DNA of 64,000 nt from Actinomycetota bacterium (GTDB lineage: Bacteria > Actinomycetota > Thermoleophilia > Gaiellales > Gaiellaceae). Of the stretch, positions 16,977-26,806 are shown one piece after another. The DNA lies in NCBI GenBank assembly GCA_003161615.1, contig PMOB01000026.1:100108-164107 (forward strand). Direction: 5' to 3'. The translations under genes were made by a program, and so were the position numbers. Within the stretch, counting starts at the first letter, position 1. Each line of letters opens with the position of its first letter. Below the pieces are notes generated by a model, which saw nothing but the letters and a program-made list of their open reading frames with translations, had not been told where the DNA came from and searched no databases.

Positions 16977-17284
16977 ACCGCAAGCTCGTCGTGTTCGTGC
17001 CGCGCGAGGCGCTCGACCCGGTGCGCGAGGCGCTCTTCGCGGCGGGTGCGGGCCGGATCGGCGACTACGAGCGCTGCTCCTGGTACACGGAGGGGACGGG
17101 CACGTTCCTCGGCGGCGTCGGGACGAAGCCGGACGTCGGGCGGGCCGGGCGCGAGGAGCGCGTCGCCGAGTTGCGGCTCGAGATCGTCTTCCCTGCCGAG
17201 CGGCAGAACGAGGTGATCGCGGCGCTCCGTGCGGCGCATCCCTACGAGGAGCCCGCCTTCGACATCTACGAGCTCCTGTCGTGA
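16973..17284 (+). CDS. Nif3/YqfO C-terminal (CutA/PII-like) domain protein
   Basis: A 103-residue stand-alone domain; GTG 16973 overlaps the ALDH stop. It matches the inserted or C-terminal PII-like domain of YqfO/Nif3 proteins: KLVVFVPREALDPVREALF, GAGRIGDYERCSWYTEGTGTF and the end AHPYEEPAFDIYEL. The GTGTF and HPYEEPAF motifs are diagnostic. The dinuclear metal Nif3 domain itself is absent, so this is the small stand-alone form; a metal- or ligand-binding trimer is likely. It overlaps the RNase H start by four bases. Confidence 0.85.
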   Translation: MNRKLVVFVPREALDPVREALFAAGAGRIGDYERCSWYTEGTGTFLGGVGTKPDVGRAGREERVAELRLEIVFPAERQNEVIAALRAAHPYEEPAFDIYELLS

Positions 17285-17688
17285 AAGCCCGCCTGTTCAC
17301 GGACGGCGGCGCGCGAGGCAATCCCGGGCCGGCCGCGTTCGCCTACGTCCTCGAGGCCGAGGACGGAACGGTGCTGGCGGCTCACGGTGAGGCGATCGGT
17401 GTCGCAACGAACAACGTCGCCGAGTACCGCGCCCTCGTCGCCGGGCTCGAGAAGGCCGCGGAGCTGCTGATCCCGGAAGTCGAGGTCGTCTCCGATTCCG
17501 AGCTCCTCGTCAAGCAGATGAACGGGGAGTACCGCGTCAAGAACGAGGCGCTGCGTGAACTCTCCCTCGCGGCTGCGCGCCACGCACGCGCGGTCGGCAA
17601 GGTCAGCTACACGGCAGTGCGGCGCGAGCAGAACAAGCTCGCCGACCAGCTCGTCAACGAAGCTCTGGACGCAGCCGAGCTCGGCTAG
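17281..17688 (+). CDS. Ribonuclease HI family protein (archaeal/actinobacterial type)
   Basis: A 135-residue RNase H-fold enzyme; GTG 17281 overlaps the previous stop. Catalytic carboxylates are Asp8 (FTDGGARGNPG), Glu48 (NNVAEYRAL), Asp72 (VSDSELLVKQM) and Asp122 (NKLADQLVN), so all four are present. It lacks the basic protrusion helix of E. coli RNase HI and resembles Sulfolobus or mycobacterial-type RNase HI domains. Expected activity: cleavage of the RNA strand in RNA-DNA hybrids. tRNA-Gly follows 14 bases after the stop. Confidence 0.92.
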   Translation: MKARLFTDGGARGNPGPAAFAYVLEAEDGTVLAAHGEAIGVATNNVAEYRALVAGLEKAAELLIPEVEVVSDSELLVKQMNGEYRVKNEALRELSLAAARHARAVGKVSYTAVRREQNKLADQLVNEALDAAELG

Positions 17689-17702
17689 ACTTGGCCTCCC
17701 AC

Positions 17703-17776
17703 GCGGATGTAGCTCAGTTGGCTAGAGCGTCTGCTTGCCATGCAGAAGGTCGTGGGTTCGAGTCCCATCATCCGCT
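17703..17776 (+). tRNA. tRNA-Gly (GCC)
   Basis: The acceptor GCGGATG pairs with CATCCGC and the discriminator is T, as expected for glycine. D-arm GCTCAGTTGGCTAGAGC; anticodon stem TCTGC/GCAGA with loop TTGCCAT (anticodon GCC); T-arm GTGGGTTCGAGTCCCAT. No CCA is encoded. Confidence 0.97.
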
Positions 17777-17887
17777 CTTATCCGTGAGATCCCCGATGTC
17801 GAGGCCGTCCCTTTTGGCGAGCCTTCCGGCGGGATGGCGCACCCAGAAGTGGACGTACAACCGAAGGCCTGCCGCCTCGAGAAGACG

Positions 17888-18058
17888 ATGGCCCGGGACG
17901 TCGCGTGCCCGGAGGACGACTGCGCTTTCTGGGAGCCGGGCGGTGCGGTGCTCGAAGGCCGCTGCGTCCTCGAAGGAATCGACTTCAGCCGCGAGCCTGG
18001 TCTCGTCGACTGGCTGCTGGACGTGCGCGACACGATCTTCCGCGTGACTCATCGTTAG
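17888..18058 (+). CDS. Small Cys-containing hypothetical protein
   Basis: A 56-residue protein starting at ATG 17888 after GAGAAG (MARDVACPEDDCAFWEPGG). Cys residues in CPEDDC and GRC could bind metal. The C-terminus LVDWLLDVRDTIFRVTHR is helical. An upstream in-frame ATG at 17834 would add 18 residues, but that stretch has non-native codons (CCA, GAA, GTA, CAA), so the later start is preferred. It lies between tRNA-Gly and a methyltransferase gene. Function unknown. Confidence 0.55.
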   Translation: MARDVACPEDDCAFWEPGGAVLEGRCVLEGIDFSREPGLVDWLLDVRDTIFRVTHR

Positions 18059-18086
18059 CTCACCGCCTGCGGGGACAGTGCTAGTC

Positions 18087-18830
18087 GTGAGTCAGGACCC
18101 GTACCGTTGGGACGAGCGCGTCGACACGTGGGAGGAGGTGGCGGAGAGTGAGGCCTTCCTCGCGCTTCGCGATCGCGTCGTCGCTCTCGCCGATCCGCGG
18201 CCGGACGACCAGGCCGTCGACCTCGGCGCCGGTACCGGACTGCTCGCGCTCGCTCTCGCTCCGGCGGTTGCGGAGGTCGTCGCCGTCGACGTCTCCGCGC
18301 GGATGCTCGAACGGCTCGATACCCGCGCCGCAGCCGACGGCATCCGGAATCTCCACACGGTGGAGGCCGACCTGCGGCACCTTCCGCTCGAGGACGAGTC
18401 GGCGACCCTCGTCGTCTCGAACTACGCCTTCCACCATCTCGACGACGCGGGTAAAGAGCTCGCGCTCAGCGAGGCTCGGCGCGTTCTGCGTCCGGGGGGC
18501 CGGCTCGTCGTCTGCGACATGATGTTTTCGCTGTCGCTGGAGCGGCGTGACCGCCGGCTCGTGCTGGAGAAGGTCGTCGCGATGCTGAAGCGCGGGCCGG
18601 CCGGAGTCCTGCGGATTCTCAAGAACGCGGGCCGCGTCGTCGCCGGCCGCTGGGAGCAGCCGGCCCGTCCCGAGACGTGGGAGCAGATGCTCGTCGCACG
18701 CGGCTTCGAGAACGTTCGGGTCGAGCTGCTCGAGCACGAGGCGGCGATCGCCGTCGCGCGGCGCCCCGAGTTGCCCGCCGCTAACGGAGCGCGAGAGCGC
18801 GGCGTCCGAGCAGCTTCCAGCGGTAGCTGA
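18087..18830 (+). CDS. Class I SAM-dependent methyltransferase
   Basis: A 247-residue UbiE/COQ5-like methyltransferase. Motif I is VDLGAGTGLLAL at about 45-56, the acidic end of beta2 is in VVAVDVSARML, motif II is VVSNYAFHHL, and motif III is LRPGGRLVVCDMMF. A basic, helix-rich C-terminal part (LEKVVAMLKRGPAGVLRIL) probably forms the substrate lid. Start GTG 18087 (VSQDPYRWDERV) is chosen; GTG 18078 is possible. Its last 50 bases overlap the convergent C39-like peptidase gene. Substrate not predictable. Confidence 0.8.
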   Translation: MSQDPYRWDERVDTWEEVAESEAFLALRDRVVALADPRPDDQAVDLGAGTGLLALALAPAVAEVVAVDVSARMLERLDTRAAADGIRNLHTVEADLRHLPLEDESATLVVSNYAFHHLDDAGKELALSEARRVLRPGGRLVVCDMMFSLSLERRDRRLVLEKVVAMLKRGPAGVLRILKNAGRVVAGRWEQPARPETWEQMLVARGFENVRVELLEHEAAIAVARRPELPAANGARERGVRAASSGS

Positions 18831-19662
18831 AGAGCGACTCGCTCCAGAACTCTCGGCCGCTGAGGGGGTTGTTCACGAAGAAGCCGCCCGAGTCGGCACC
18901 CACGAGAACGACGGCATGCTCGCCGTAGTTGACCGTGATCTTCCGTCCCGAGGGTGTGAGCCAGCTGGCGTACGGCCCGGCCGCGAGCCCGACCCAGGCC
19001 AGGACGGGATGACCGGCGAGAACCGCAGCGCGCACTGCGGCGATGCTCTTGCCGTGCAGGTCGGTGAGCTTGACGCCGTGGCGCGCGGCGAGTGCGCGAA
19101 TCGGAGGCTCGTAGACGCCAAAGCCCCCGTTCGGGCCGCTGCCGTCCGCGCGACCGACGAAGCCGTGCTCCGGGTCTCCCCAACGGAACAGCGTGCTGCT
19201 GGCGACCGGCTCCGGATCGAGCGGGCCGCTACGGGGCAGTTGCGCCTGCAGCCGGAGCTGCCCGATGTGGACTCCCGCGGCGGTGAGAAGCATCGACAGC
19301 GAGGTCGCTTCGCAGTCGTTCTGGAGCACCTGCCGGACGGGACGGATCGAGATCGAGCTCCGCAGCGGCACGACCGGCAGGTCGACGCGCGTCCGGCGCG
19401 CGGCGATCGCGTGTCGTACTGCGCGCTTCGCGCGCCGCAGGGGGATCGCGACGAGGAGGCGCACCCGGCCTCGCTGGATCCGGAGGTGCGCGGGTATCTC
19501 GAACATCCCGTGGTGGCGGGGGTGGACGGTCGCCAGGTACTTGCCTGCCGCATAGACGGCGAGCGGCGGCGCCGGCGGCGGCTGCGTGGTCGTTGGCCGC
19601 GCAGCTCCGCAGCCCGAGGCCAGAACCGCCGCCAAGAGGAGGCACGCAAGACTCGCCCGCAC
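18781..19662 (-). CDS. C39-like cysteine peptidase lipoprotein
   Basis: A 293-residue exported protein with lipobox LASGC (Cys18). The C-terminal half is a papain-like C39 domain: oxyanion Gln and nucleophile Cys in QNDCEATSLSMLL, His in YGEHAVVLVGAD, and Asn/Asp in FFVNNPLSG. The N-terminal 100 residues look like a beta-rich YkuD/Ig-type spacer. The substrate is likely extracellular peptide or cell wall; no bacteriocin genes or ABC partner are nearby. It overlaps the methyltransferase gene by 50 bases at the 3' end. Confidence 0.82.
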   Translation of the reverse strand: MRASLACLLLAAVLASGCGAARPTTTQPPPAPPLAVYAAGKYLATVHPRHHGMFEIPAHLRIQRGRVRLLVAIPLRRAKRAVRHAIAARRTRVDLPVVPLRSSISIRPVRQVLQNDCEATSLSMLLTAAGVHIGQLRLQAQLPRSGPLDPEPVASSTLFRWGDPEHGFVGRADGSGPNGGFGVYEPPIRALAARHGVKLTDLHGKSIAAVRAAVLAGHPVLAWVGLAAGPYASWLTPSGRKITVNYGEHAVVLVGADSGGFFVNNPLSGREFWSESLFSYRWKLLGRRALALR

Positions 19663-19696
19663 GCGGCGACGGTAGCCGCCGCGGATGAGAGTCGCC

Positions 19697-20665
19697 CTAC
19701 TGGCCGAGCGGTGCGATCAGCTGCCGGTACGCCGCCCGAGAGTGCGGCTTGCGGGCGAGGTCGAACACCGAGCCGGGTTGTCCCTCGTAGTAGCTGATCA
19801 GGCTCAGGCGCCGGTGTTGCTGGACGAATTTCGCCATCGTGCGGACGAAGCCGGGGTCGTCGATTCCCCATAGACCCCACTCCGGGAACGAGAACGGCTT
19901 GTGGGGATGAGCGCGATAGAGCGCATCCGCCGCAGACCACTCCGCCTTGTAGTGCTGGTCGTAGAGGTCGTCGCCGACGACGTCGACATAGGCATCGCCG
20001 GGGTAGTACGCCTGGGCCGAGTTGCCGGGCAGGTTGGGAGCGCCGAAGCCCTGCGGATTCCAGACGAGCTTGACCATCGGAGCCGGCACGAGGGCGCCGT
20101 CGACCGGCGGCATCCCCATCCGCGCGAGCCTCGCATCCGCGTTCGCCGCGCCGTGGACGATGAGGTAGATCCGCGCGAACGCCTTACGGAACTGGCTCGT
20201 CGCGTAGCGCGGGCCGCGCGAGGAGCCGTTTCGGTTGTAGGCGCAATACGAGTTCCAGTCGCCGTTCATCTCCGCGAGCGGGCGCACGTAGATCGGCATG
20301 TCCCAGGTTGCGACTGCCTGGTTCAGCGCGATGAGGAAGGCGTCGTCCTGGCCGTGCGCGATCGACAGCGGCGTGATCGGGCTTCCGGCCGGGATGCCGA
20401 TTCCGAGCATCGGCACGTCGCTCATGGTCGCGAACAGATTGGCGAAGTACTGCGGGGTGCCGCCCTGGTTCCAGCCGATGATCGTGAGCCGGACGCTGGA
20501 GTGCTGGCCGCTGACCGGGTCGAAGCTCGACGGGTTCCCGAGCACGCCGAGTTGGATGTGCCGGCCGTTCGAGGCGGCGAGAGCGGAGGCGGAGACGATG
20601 ATCGCGGCGGCAACGCACGCGGTGACCGCACCAACCCGGAAGATCGACCCCCTCATCCGGCGCAT
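19697..20665 (-). CDS. Secreted GH26-like glycoside hydrolase (beta-mannanase fold)
   Basis: A 322-residue exported protein. The signal peptide reaches about residue 31 (VGAVTACVAAAIIVSASALAA). The catalytic acid/base is Glu132 in RPLAEMNGDWNSY, a hallmark of GH26, and the probable nucleophile is Glu262 in FSFPEWGLWG. YVDVVGDDLYD and FDLARKPHSRAAYRQL complete the TIM-barrel pattern. Likely substrate is a beta-mannan or related beta-1,3/1,4 glycan; whether scavenging or cell-wall related is not visible. It sits between the C39-like peptidase and PBP2 on the same strand. A second ATG nine bases in is an alternative start. Confidence 0.78.
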   Translation of the reverse strand: MRRMRGSIFRVGAVTACVAAAIIVSASALAASNGRHIQLGVLGNPSSFDPVSGQHSSVRLTIIGWNQGGTPQYFANLFATMSDVPMLGIGIPAGSPITPLSIAHGQDDAFLIALNQAVATWDMPIYVRPLAEMNGDWNSYCAYNRNGSSRGPRYATSQFRKAFARIYLIVHGAANADARLARMGMPPVDGALVPAPMVKLVWNPQGFGAPNLPGNSAQAYYPGDAYVDVVGDDLYDQHYKAEWSAADALYRAHPHKPFSFPEWGLWGIDDPGFVRTMAKFVQQHRRLSLISYYEGQPGSVFDLARKPHSRAAYRQLIAPLGQ

Positions 20666-20698
20666 TGTGCCCGGGTCTCGGAGGACGTCAAGCCCGGC

Positions 20699-22648
20699 TT
20701 AGTGCGAGTGGAAGTACGCCTGGTAGATCTCCTTCACCGCTGGTGCGGCGGCGTTGGCGCCGAAGCCGCCGTGCTCGATCATCGCGACGACCACGAGCTT
20801 GGGATGGGGGTACGGAGCGAACGACGCGTACCACGAGTGGTCGTCGGGGTTCGTGGCCGTCGCGGCCTGGGCGGTGCCCGTCTTGCCGGCGACGGTCGGA
20901 TGGAAGCCGTTGAAGATCGCGAACGACGTGCCCTGCGCTGTATTCGCTGCCTCGTAGAGCCCCTGCTCGATCGCCGACGTGTACGGCGAGAGCTTCAGCT
21001 TGCGGACGGGCTTGACGGGGAGCTCGTGCTTGACGCCGTTCCGGATCACGGCTTGCGCGACATGAGGACGAACGACGGTGCCGCCGTTGACCAGCGCCGA
21101 GTACGCCACCGCGAGCTGGAGCGGGCTCACCTGCAGAGCTCCCTGGCCGATCGAGAGGTTGATCGCCTGGCCCTCGTAATACGGCGTGCCGGTGAGCTTC
21201 TCGAAATAGGAGCCGGGCAGCGGGAGATAGCCGGACGTGGCTCCCGTCAGGTCGATCGGCGGAGTCGTCCCCAGCCCGAGCAGCCGTGCCCAGTGCTGGA
21301 TCAGCGTCGCCTTCTTCGCGGGGTCGGACTGCCAGATGCGGTCGCCGAGCCGGTAGAACCACGTGTCGCACGACTGCGCAAGGGCGGTCACCAGATCCAT
21401 CGACTCGAAGACGCCGCGCTCGACGTTGAAGAACGTGTGGTTGCCGAGGGTGAACGAGCCTGTGCACTCCTGCTGGGTGTACGGCGTAATGATCCCGGCT
21501 TTGAGCGCCGCCTCCGCGATGATCGGCTTGAACGTCGAGCCCGTCGGATAGGCGCCCGCGATGGCCCGGTTGAGCGTCGGGTCGGAATAGTTGTGGTACA
21601 GCCCGACGAGGTAGTGCTGATCGTCGGCGGCGCGCTTCTGATTGAAGGTCGGGTACGTCGCGATCGCCTTGATCGCTCCCGTGTACGGGTCCATGGCGAT
21701 CGCCGAGCCGCCGGTCGGGTGGTAGCCGGCCGCACGCGCGTCGGTCATCCCGTCCTGAACGGCCTTCTCCGCCGCCCGTTGCAGGCGCTCGTCGATTGAG
21801 AGCTGCAGCGTCGGTGGCTTCTTCTGGGTCGGGATCCGGAGGAGGCCGGCGATCCGTCCGAGCGAGTCGACGGGGATCTTCGCCTTGAGGAAGCCGGGAT
21901 TGAGGATCGAGTCGTACGCCGCCTCGACGCCGCTCTGTCCGACGACCTCTCCGGCCTGCGCGTTCTTGTAGGCGCCCGATTTGAGCTCGCCCGGCTGCAC
22001 CTCGCCGAGCAGGCCGAGGAACTCGCCCCCGAAGGCGCCGAGCGGGTAGCTGCGGGTATCGGCGACCTCGACTTTGAAGCCGGGGAACGAGTCGCTCCGC
22101 TCCTGCAGGTAGTTGGAAAGCGGCGGGCGCGGGTTCGCGATGACGATCGCGGGCGCAAAGGGTGAGTGGTAGACATCGCCCGTGATCGTGGCGACGAGCT
22201 TGCGCTTGCTCGTCCCCGCGAAGCGGGCGAGGCGGCCGATCTCGCGCAGTCCCGCGGGGCTCGGGCTCCACACGCCGTGCGCGTTCCTGCTGCCGAGCGA
22301 GGCAGCGTCGGCGTCGACGACGAGGTGGCCGGTCGTGGCCGCGAGCACGCGGCCGTGGTCGTCGACGATCGCGCCGCGGGCGCCGACGATGTCCACGGTG
22401 CGGTACGCCTGCTGTTGCACTTCGTGCGAGTACTGCTTCCCGTGCAAGACCTGGATCGACCAGGCCCGCAACAGAAGGAGTGAGAGACCGGCGGCGACGA
22501 CGACGGCCAGGCCGCCGATGCGCACGTAGAAGCCCGGGCTGCGGAAATACGGCGCGTCGACCCGCGAATACGGCTGGACGCGGCGACGTCCGCCAAGGTT
22601 GCGCGGAAGTTTGCGGCGGCGGCGCGGTTCCGGTCTCGAGATCGCCAC
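20699..22648 (-). CDS. Penicillin-binding protein 2 (class B transpeptidase)
   Basis: A 649-residue class B PBP starting at GTG 22648. There is a basic cytoplasmic tail (1-40) and a transmembrane helix at about 43-63 (IGGLAVVVAAGLSLLLL). The dimerisation domain begins AYRTVDIVGARGAIVDD. The transpeptidase domain carries SxxK (GSTFK), the second motif as SCD rather than SxN (as in MrdA-type PBP2) and KTGT (AGKTGTAQAA). Role: cross-linking peptidoglycan with RodA during elongation, outer face of the membrane. rodA, mreB and mreC are not in the window, so the usual cluster is split. Confidence 0.93.
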   Translation of the reverse strand: MAISRPEPRRRRKLPRNLGGRRRVQPYSRVDAPYFRSPGFYVRIGGLAVVVAAGLSLLLLRAWSIQVLHGKQYSHEVQQQAYRTVDIVGARGAIVDDHGRVLAATTGHLVVDADAASLGSRNAHGVWSPSPAGLREIGRLARFAGTSKRKLVATITGDVYHSPFAPAIVIANPRPPLSNYLQERSDSFPGFKVEVADTRSYPLGAFGGEFLGLLGEVQPGELKSGAYKNAQAGEVVGQSGVEAAYDSILNPGFLKAKIPVDSLGRIAGLLRIPTQKKPPTLQLSIDERLQRAAEKAVQDGMTDARAAGYHPTGGSAIAMDPYTGAIKAIATYPTFNQKRAADDQHYLVGLYHNYSDPTLNRAIAGAYPTGSTFKPIIAEAALKAGIITPYTQQECTGSFTLGNHTFFNVERGVFESMDLVTALAQSCDTWFYRLGDRIWQSDPAKKATLIQHWARLLGLGTTPPIDLTGATSGYLPLPGSYFEKLTGTPYYEGQAINLSIGQGALQVSPLQLAVAYSALVNGGTVVRPHVAQAVIRNGVKHELPVKPVRKLKLSPYTSAIEQGLYEAANTAQGTSFAIFNGFHPTVAGKTGTAQAATATNPDDHSWYASFAPYPHPKLVVVAMIEHGGFGANAAAPAVKEIYQAYFHSH

Positions 22649-22671
22649 GGAGTGCGCCTCAGAGTAGCGGG

Positions 22672-23070
22672 CTACTCGTCCGCGATCTCGTCGGCGAGAA
22701 GCGCGAGCGCGAACGACCGCCAGGCGAGCTCGGGGTCGCTGCGGAGAGCCTCGATCGCGGCCGAGGCGACGGGCAGATCGTGCGCCGGCAGGTCGTCGAG
22801 CGCGGCCGCCAGCGCCTGTCGCCGCTCGGGCGTGTCGAGCTCCGCTGCGAGCCGCTCCGCCGCGACCGAGTCGAGCTCGAGGTCGCGGTGCGGGTCTCCT
22901 CCTGCCGCGAGGACGAACATCGCCCGCCGACGCGCGGCCTTGAGGTCGGACTCGTCGATGTCGACGGCCTCGCGGACGAGCCAGCAGAGCACCACGAGCA
23001 GCTCGCCCGAGCGTGGCTCGAGGCCGGACCGCTCGAGCTCTTCGAGCTTAGCCCGGGTCTCGGCAGTCAC
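22672..23070 (-). CDS. Hypothetical acidic helical protein
   Basis: A 132-residue, strongly acidic all-helical protein starting at GTG 23070 (VTAETRAKLEELERSGLEPRS). Repeated Leu/Ala-rich helices (SGELLVVLCWLVREAVD, LAAALDDLPAHDLPVASAAI) and the end ALALLADEIADE suggest a helical bundle. The start lies inside the 3' end of the zinc-ribbon gene (23-base overlap), so the two are translationally coupled. No known domain recognised. Confidence 0.65.
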   Translation of the reverse strand: MTAETRAKLEELERSGLEPRSGELLVVLCWLVREAVDIDESDLKAARRRAMFVLAAGGDPHRDLELDSVAAERLAAELDTPERRQALAAALDDLPAHDLPVASAAIEALRSDPELAWRSFALALLADEIADE

Positions 23071-23206
23071 CGGTCTCGCCTTCGCAGCAGCCGACCTTGA
23101 AACGGCACTTCGGGCACTGGAACGTACCGTGGCGCCATTCCATCGCCGCGCTGCAGCGTGGACAGGATTCAGTCTGTGTAGTACTCGTCGGCGATTGCAA
23201 GGACAT
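23048..23206 (-). CDS. Zinc-ribbon small protein overlapping the aminotransferase 3' end
   Basis: A 52-residue ORF from ATG 23206 to TAA at 23050-23048. After a Ser/Thr-rich start (MSLQSPTSTTQTES) it has CPRC, then twelve residues, then CPKC, then FKVGCCEGETGDC. That is two CPxC knuckles of a zinc ribbon followed by three more Cys. It overlaps the aminotransferase coding end by 38 bases in another frame and the next gene by 23 bases, forming a coupled trio. The CRFKxGCCEGE tail seems to be a lineage-type signature, but I cannot confirm the family. Codon use in the unique part is compatible with expression. Confidence 0.65.
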   Translation of the reverse strand: MSLQSPTSTTQTESCPRCSAAMEWRHGTFQCPKCRFKVGCCEGETGDCRDPG

Positions 23207-24524
23207 CGTCGAGTATGGCGATGCCCTCGGCCAGCTCGTCGCGGGTGATCGTCAGCGGCGGGACGACCATGACGATGTTCCAGTGCGTCATCAGGTACAA
23301 GCCCCGTCCGAGCGCTGTCTTCGCGAGGCGCGCCATCGGTGCAGCGGCTTCTCCTGCAGCGTTGAACGGGACGAGCGGCTCGCGCGTGGCGCGGTTGCGG
23401 ACGAGCTCGAGCCCCCAGAAGCAGCCGAGCCCGCGCACCTCGCCGATCGACGGATGCTTCTCGGCGAGCTCGCCGAGGAGCGACTCGAACACGGGCCCCA
23501 GCGCCGCTGCGTGCTCGACGATCCCCTCCTCACGGAACGCCTCGATCGAGGCGACGCCGACCGCGCACGCGAGCGGATGGCCGCTGTACGTGAGTCCGCC
23601 GGCGAAGTACTTGTCGCGCACCCAGGCGGCGATCGGCTCGCGAACGGACATCGCGCCGAGCGGCACGTAGCCCGAGTTAATCCCCTTCGCCATCGTGAGG
23701 ATGTCCGGGACGACGTCCCAGTGGTCGACGGCGAACCACTTGCCGGTGCGGCCGAAGCCGGCCATGACCTCGTCGGCGATGAGCAGGATCCCGTAGCGGT
23801 CGCAGACCTCGCGGATCGACTGGAGATAACCGTCCGGCGGGACGATGACCCCGTTCGTCCCCGTCACCGTCTCGAGGATGACGGCGGCGACCGTCTCCGG
23901 CCCCTCGTACTGGAGGATCTCCTCGAAGTGCGGCGCGCCCGTGCAGACCGGGCAGGGATCGGGATGTCCGGCGGGGCAGCGGTACGTGTACGGGTCGAGC
24001 ATCCGCACGACGCCGGGAATCCCGGGCTCGGCCGGCCAGCGCCGCGGATCGCCGGTGAGGCTGATCGCGCCGGCCGTCGCGCCGTGGTAGCTGCGGTAGC
24101 GCGCGACGATCTTCTGGCGGCCGGTGTACCAGCGCGCGAGCTTGATTGCGTTCTCGTTCGCCTCCGCGCCGCCGTTCGTGAAGAAGGTCATCGAGATGTC
24201 GCCGGGCGTTACCTCCGCCACGAGGCGCGCGAGCGTCGAGCGCGGCTCCGTCGCCATCGGCGGGCCGATCGTGCAGAGCTTGTCTGCTTGCTCCTTGATC
24301 GCCGCCACGAGCTTCGGATGCTGGTGGCCGATCGACACGTTGACGAGCTGGGACGCGAAGTCGAGGTAGCGGTTGCCGTCGTAATCCCAGAAGTAGCGGC
24401 CCTCGGCGCCGGCGACCGGAATCGGGTCGAGGGCGTCCTGCACGGACCAGGAGTGGAGGACGAACTGCTTCGCGTCCGCCTTGACCTGCTCGCCCAGCTG
24501 CGACCCCCGGTCGGTCGTCGCCAT
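23169..24524 (-). CDS. Class III omega-amino acid aminotransferase (beta-alanine/taurine type)
   Basis: A 451-residue PLP enzyme starting at ATG 24524. The PLP Lys280 is in LTMAKGINSG, Asp251 in LLIADEVMAGFGRTGKW, and the phosphate-binding TNGGAEANENAIKLAR is present. A Cys cluster (RCPAGHPDPCPVC, Cys183/191/194) matches the taurine:pyruvate / beta-alanine:pyruvate subgroup. Predicted reaction: beta-alanine or 3-aminoisobutyrate plus pyruvate to (methyl)malonate semialdehyde. The divergent neighbour is (methyl)malonate-semialdehyde dehydrogenase, sharing one overlapping -10 element, and dihydropyrimidinase and beta-ureidopropionase lie within 11 kb. Confidence 0.87.
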   Translation of the reverse strand: MATTDRGSQLGEQVKADAKQFVLHSWSVQDALDPIPVAGAEGRYFWDYDGNRYLDFASQLVNVSIGHQHPKLVAAIKEQADKLCTIGPPMATEPRSTLARLVAEVTPGDISMTFFTNGGAEANENAIKLARWYTGRQKIVARYRSYHGATAGAISLTGDPRRWPAEPGIPGVVRMLDPYTYRCPAGHPDPCPVCTGAPHFEEILQYEGPETVAAVILETVTGTNGVIVPPDGYLQSIREVCDRYGILLIADEVMAGFGRTGKWFAVDHWDVVPDILTMAKGINSGYVPLGAMSVREPIAAWVRDKYFAGGLTYSGHPLACAVGVASIEAFREEGIVEHAAALGPVFESLLGELAEKHPSIGEVRGLGCFWGLELVRNRATREPLVPFNAAGEAAAPMARLAKTALGRGLYLMTHWNIVMVVPPLTITRDELAEGIAILDDVLAIADEYYTD

Positions 24525-24529
24525 GACGC

Positions 24530-24536
24530 TAGGCTA
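24530..24536. promoter_or_regulatory. Bidirectional overlapping -10 (TAGGCTA)
   Basis: Plus-strand TAGGCT occupies 24530-24535, seven bases before GTG 24543. Minus-strand TAGCCT occupies 24531-24536, six bases before the aminotransferase ATG. One seven-base element thus serves both directions in an 18-base gap, with no space for leaders or ribosome sites. Confidence 0.6.
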
Positions 24537-24542
24537 GCCCAC

Positions 24543-26050
<1,508 letters not shown>

Positions 26051-26054
<4 letters not shown>

Positions 26055-26761
26055 TCGCTGCGATACATCTCGGCGGCCGCCTCGTGAAAGCCGCGCGGCA
26101 GCCCCTCCTCGCCGAGTGCGGTCGCGATCTCTTCCATCTCGCCAACCCAGCGCCAGCCCTTCTTTGCCGCTGAGCGCTCCGCCGCCTCGAGCCGCTCGTG
26201 GGTCGCCGCCGGCCACTCGGCTGCGAGGTCGTCCCAGACACCGGTCGCCTGCGCGTAGGCGCGCATCTCCAGCAGGAGCGCGGCCGATCCCTTCGACCAG
26301 CCGGCGTACGCGCACTTGAGCGCTGAGGCGTTCGAGACGACTCGTGCCTCGACAGGCGAGCCGGAGAAGAGGGCAGCCACCGTGGCGGCCTCCGAGCCGG
26401 AGACGTAGAGATGCGGGTCCGGCGGGCCGCCGATGATCCCGCCGTCGACGAAGCGCGCGAAGCAGCCCCCGACTTCGCGCGCAGTCGCGGGGGCGACGGC
26501 GTTCGCGTCCACGTAGATGCCGTCGTACCCGGAGAGCGCCCGCGCGACATCGAGCGCGGCGTGGGGAGGAACGACCGAGACGATCACCCCGGCTTGTGCC
26601 GCGAGCGCTTCGACCGTGCCGACGTCGACGAAGGACCCGGCTCGGGCGCGTGTCGGCTCGCTCCGGCCCTCTGATGCCCAGAGCACCACCTGCCCGGCGG
26701 CGACGAGGGCCTTGCCGATCGCTGCGCCCATCTCGCCCGGATGGATGAGACCGATCTTCAC
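26051..26761 (-). CDS. NAD(P)-binding beta-hydroxyacid-dehydrogenase-like protein (DUF1932 C-terminus)
   Basis: A 236-residue protein starting at GTG 26761 (VKIGLIHPGEMGAAIGKAL); GTG 26779 would add six residues. The N-terminal Rossmann domain has the GxHPGxMG form typical of 6-phosphogluconate/3-hydroxyisobutyrate dehydrogenase relatives. The middle has DANAVAPATAREV and FVDGGIIGGPP. The C-terminus (KCAYAGWSKGSAALLLEMRA) is the DUF1932 helical domain with the catalytic Lys region. A role in 3-hydroxyisobutyrate or similar hydroxy-acid metabolism would fit the thymine/valine context, but substrate is unknown. Confidence 0.78.
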
Positions 26762-26806
26762 GCGCGGCGAGTCTCGCACGGCGGCCAGACGCCGCCAAAC
26801 CCCGCA

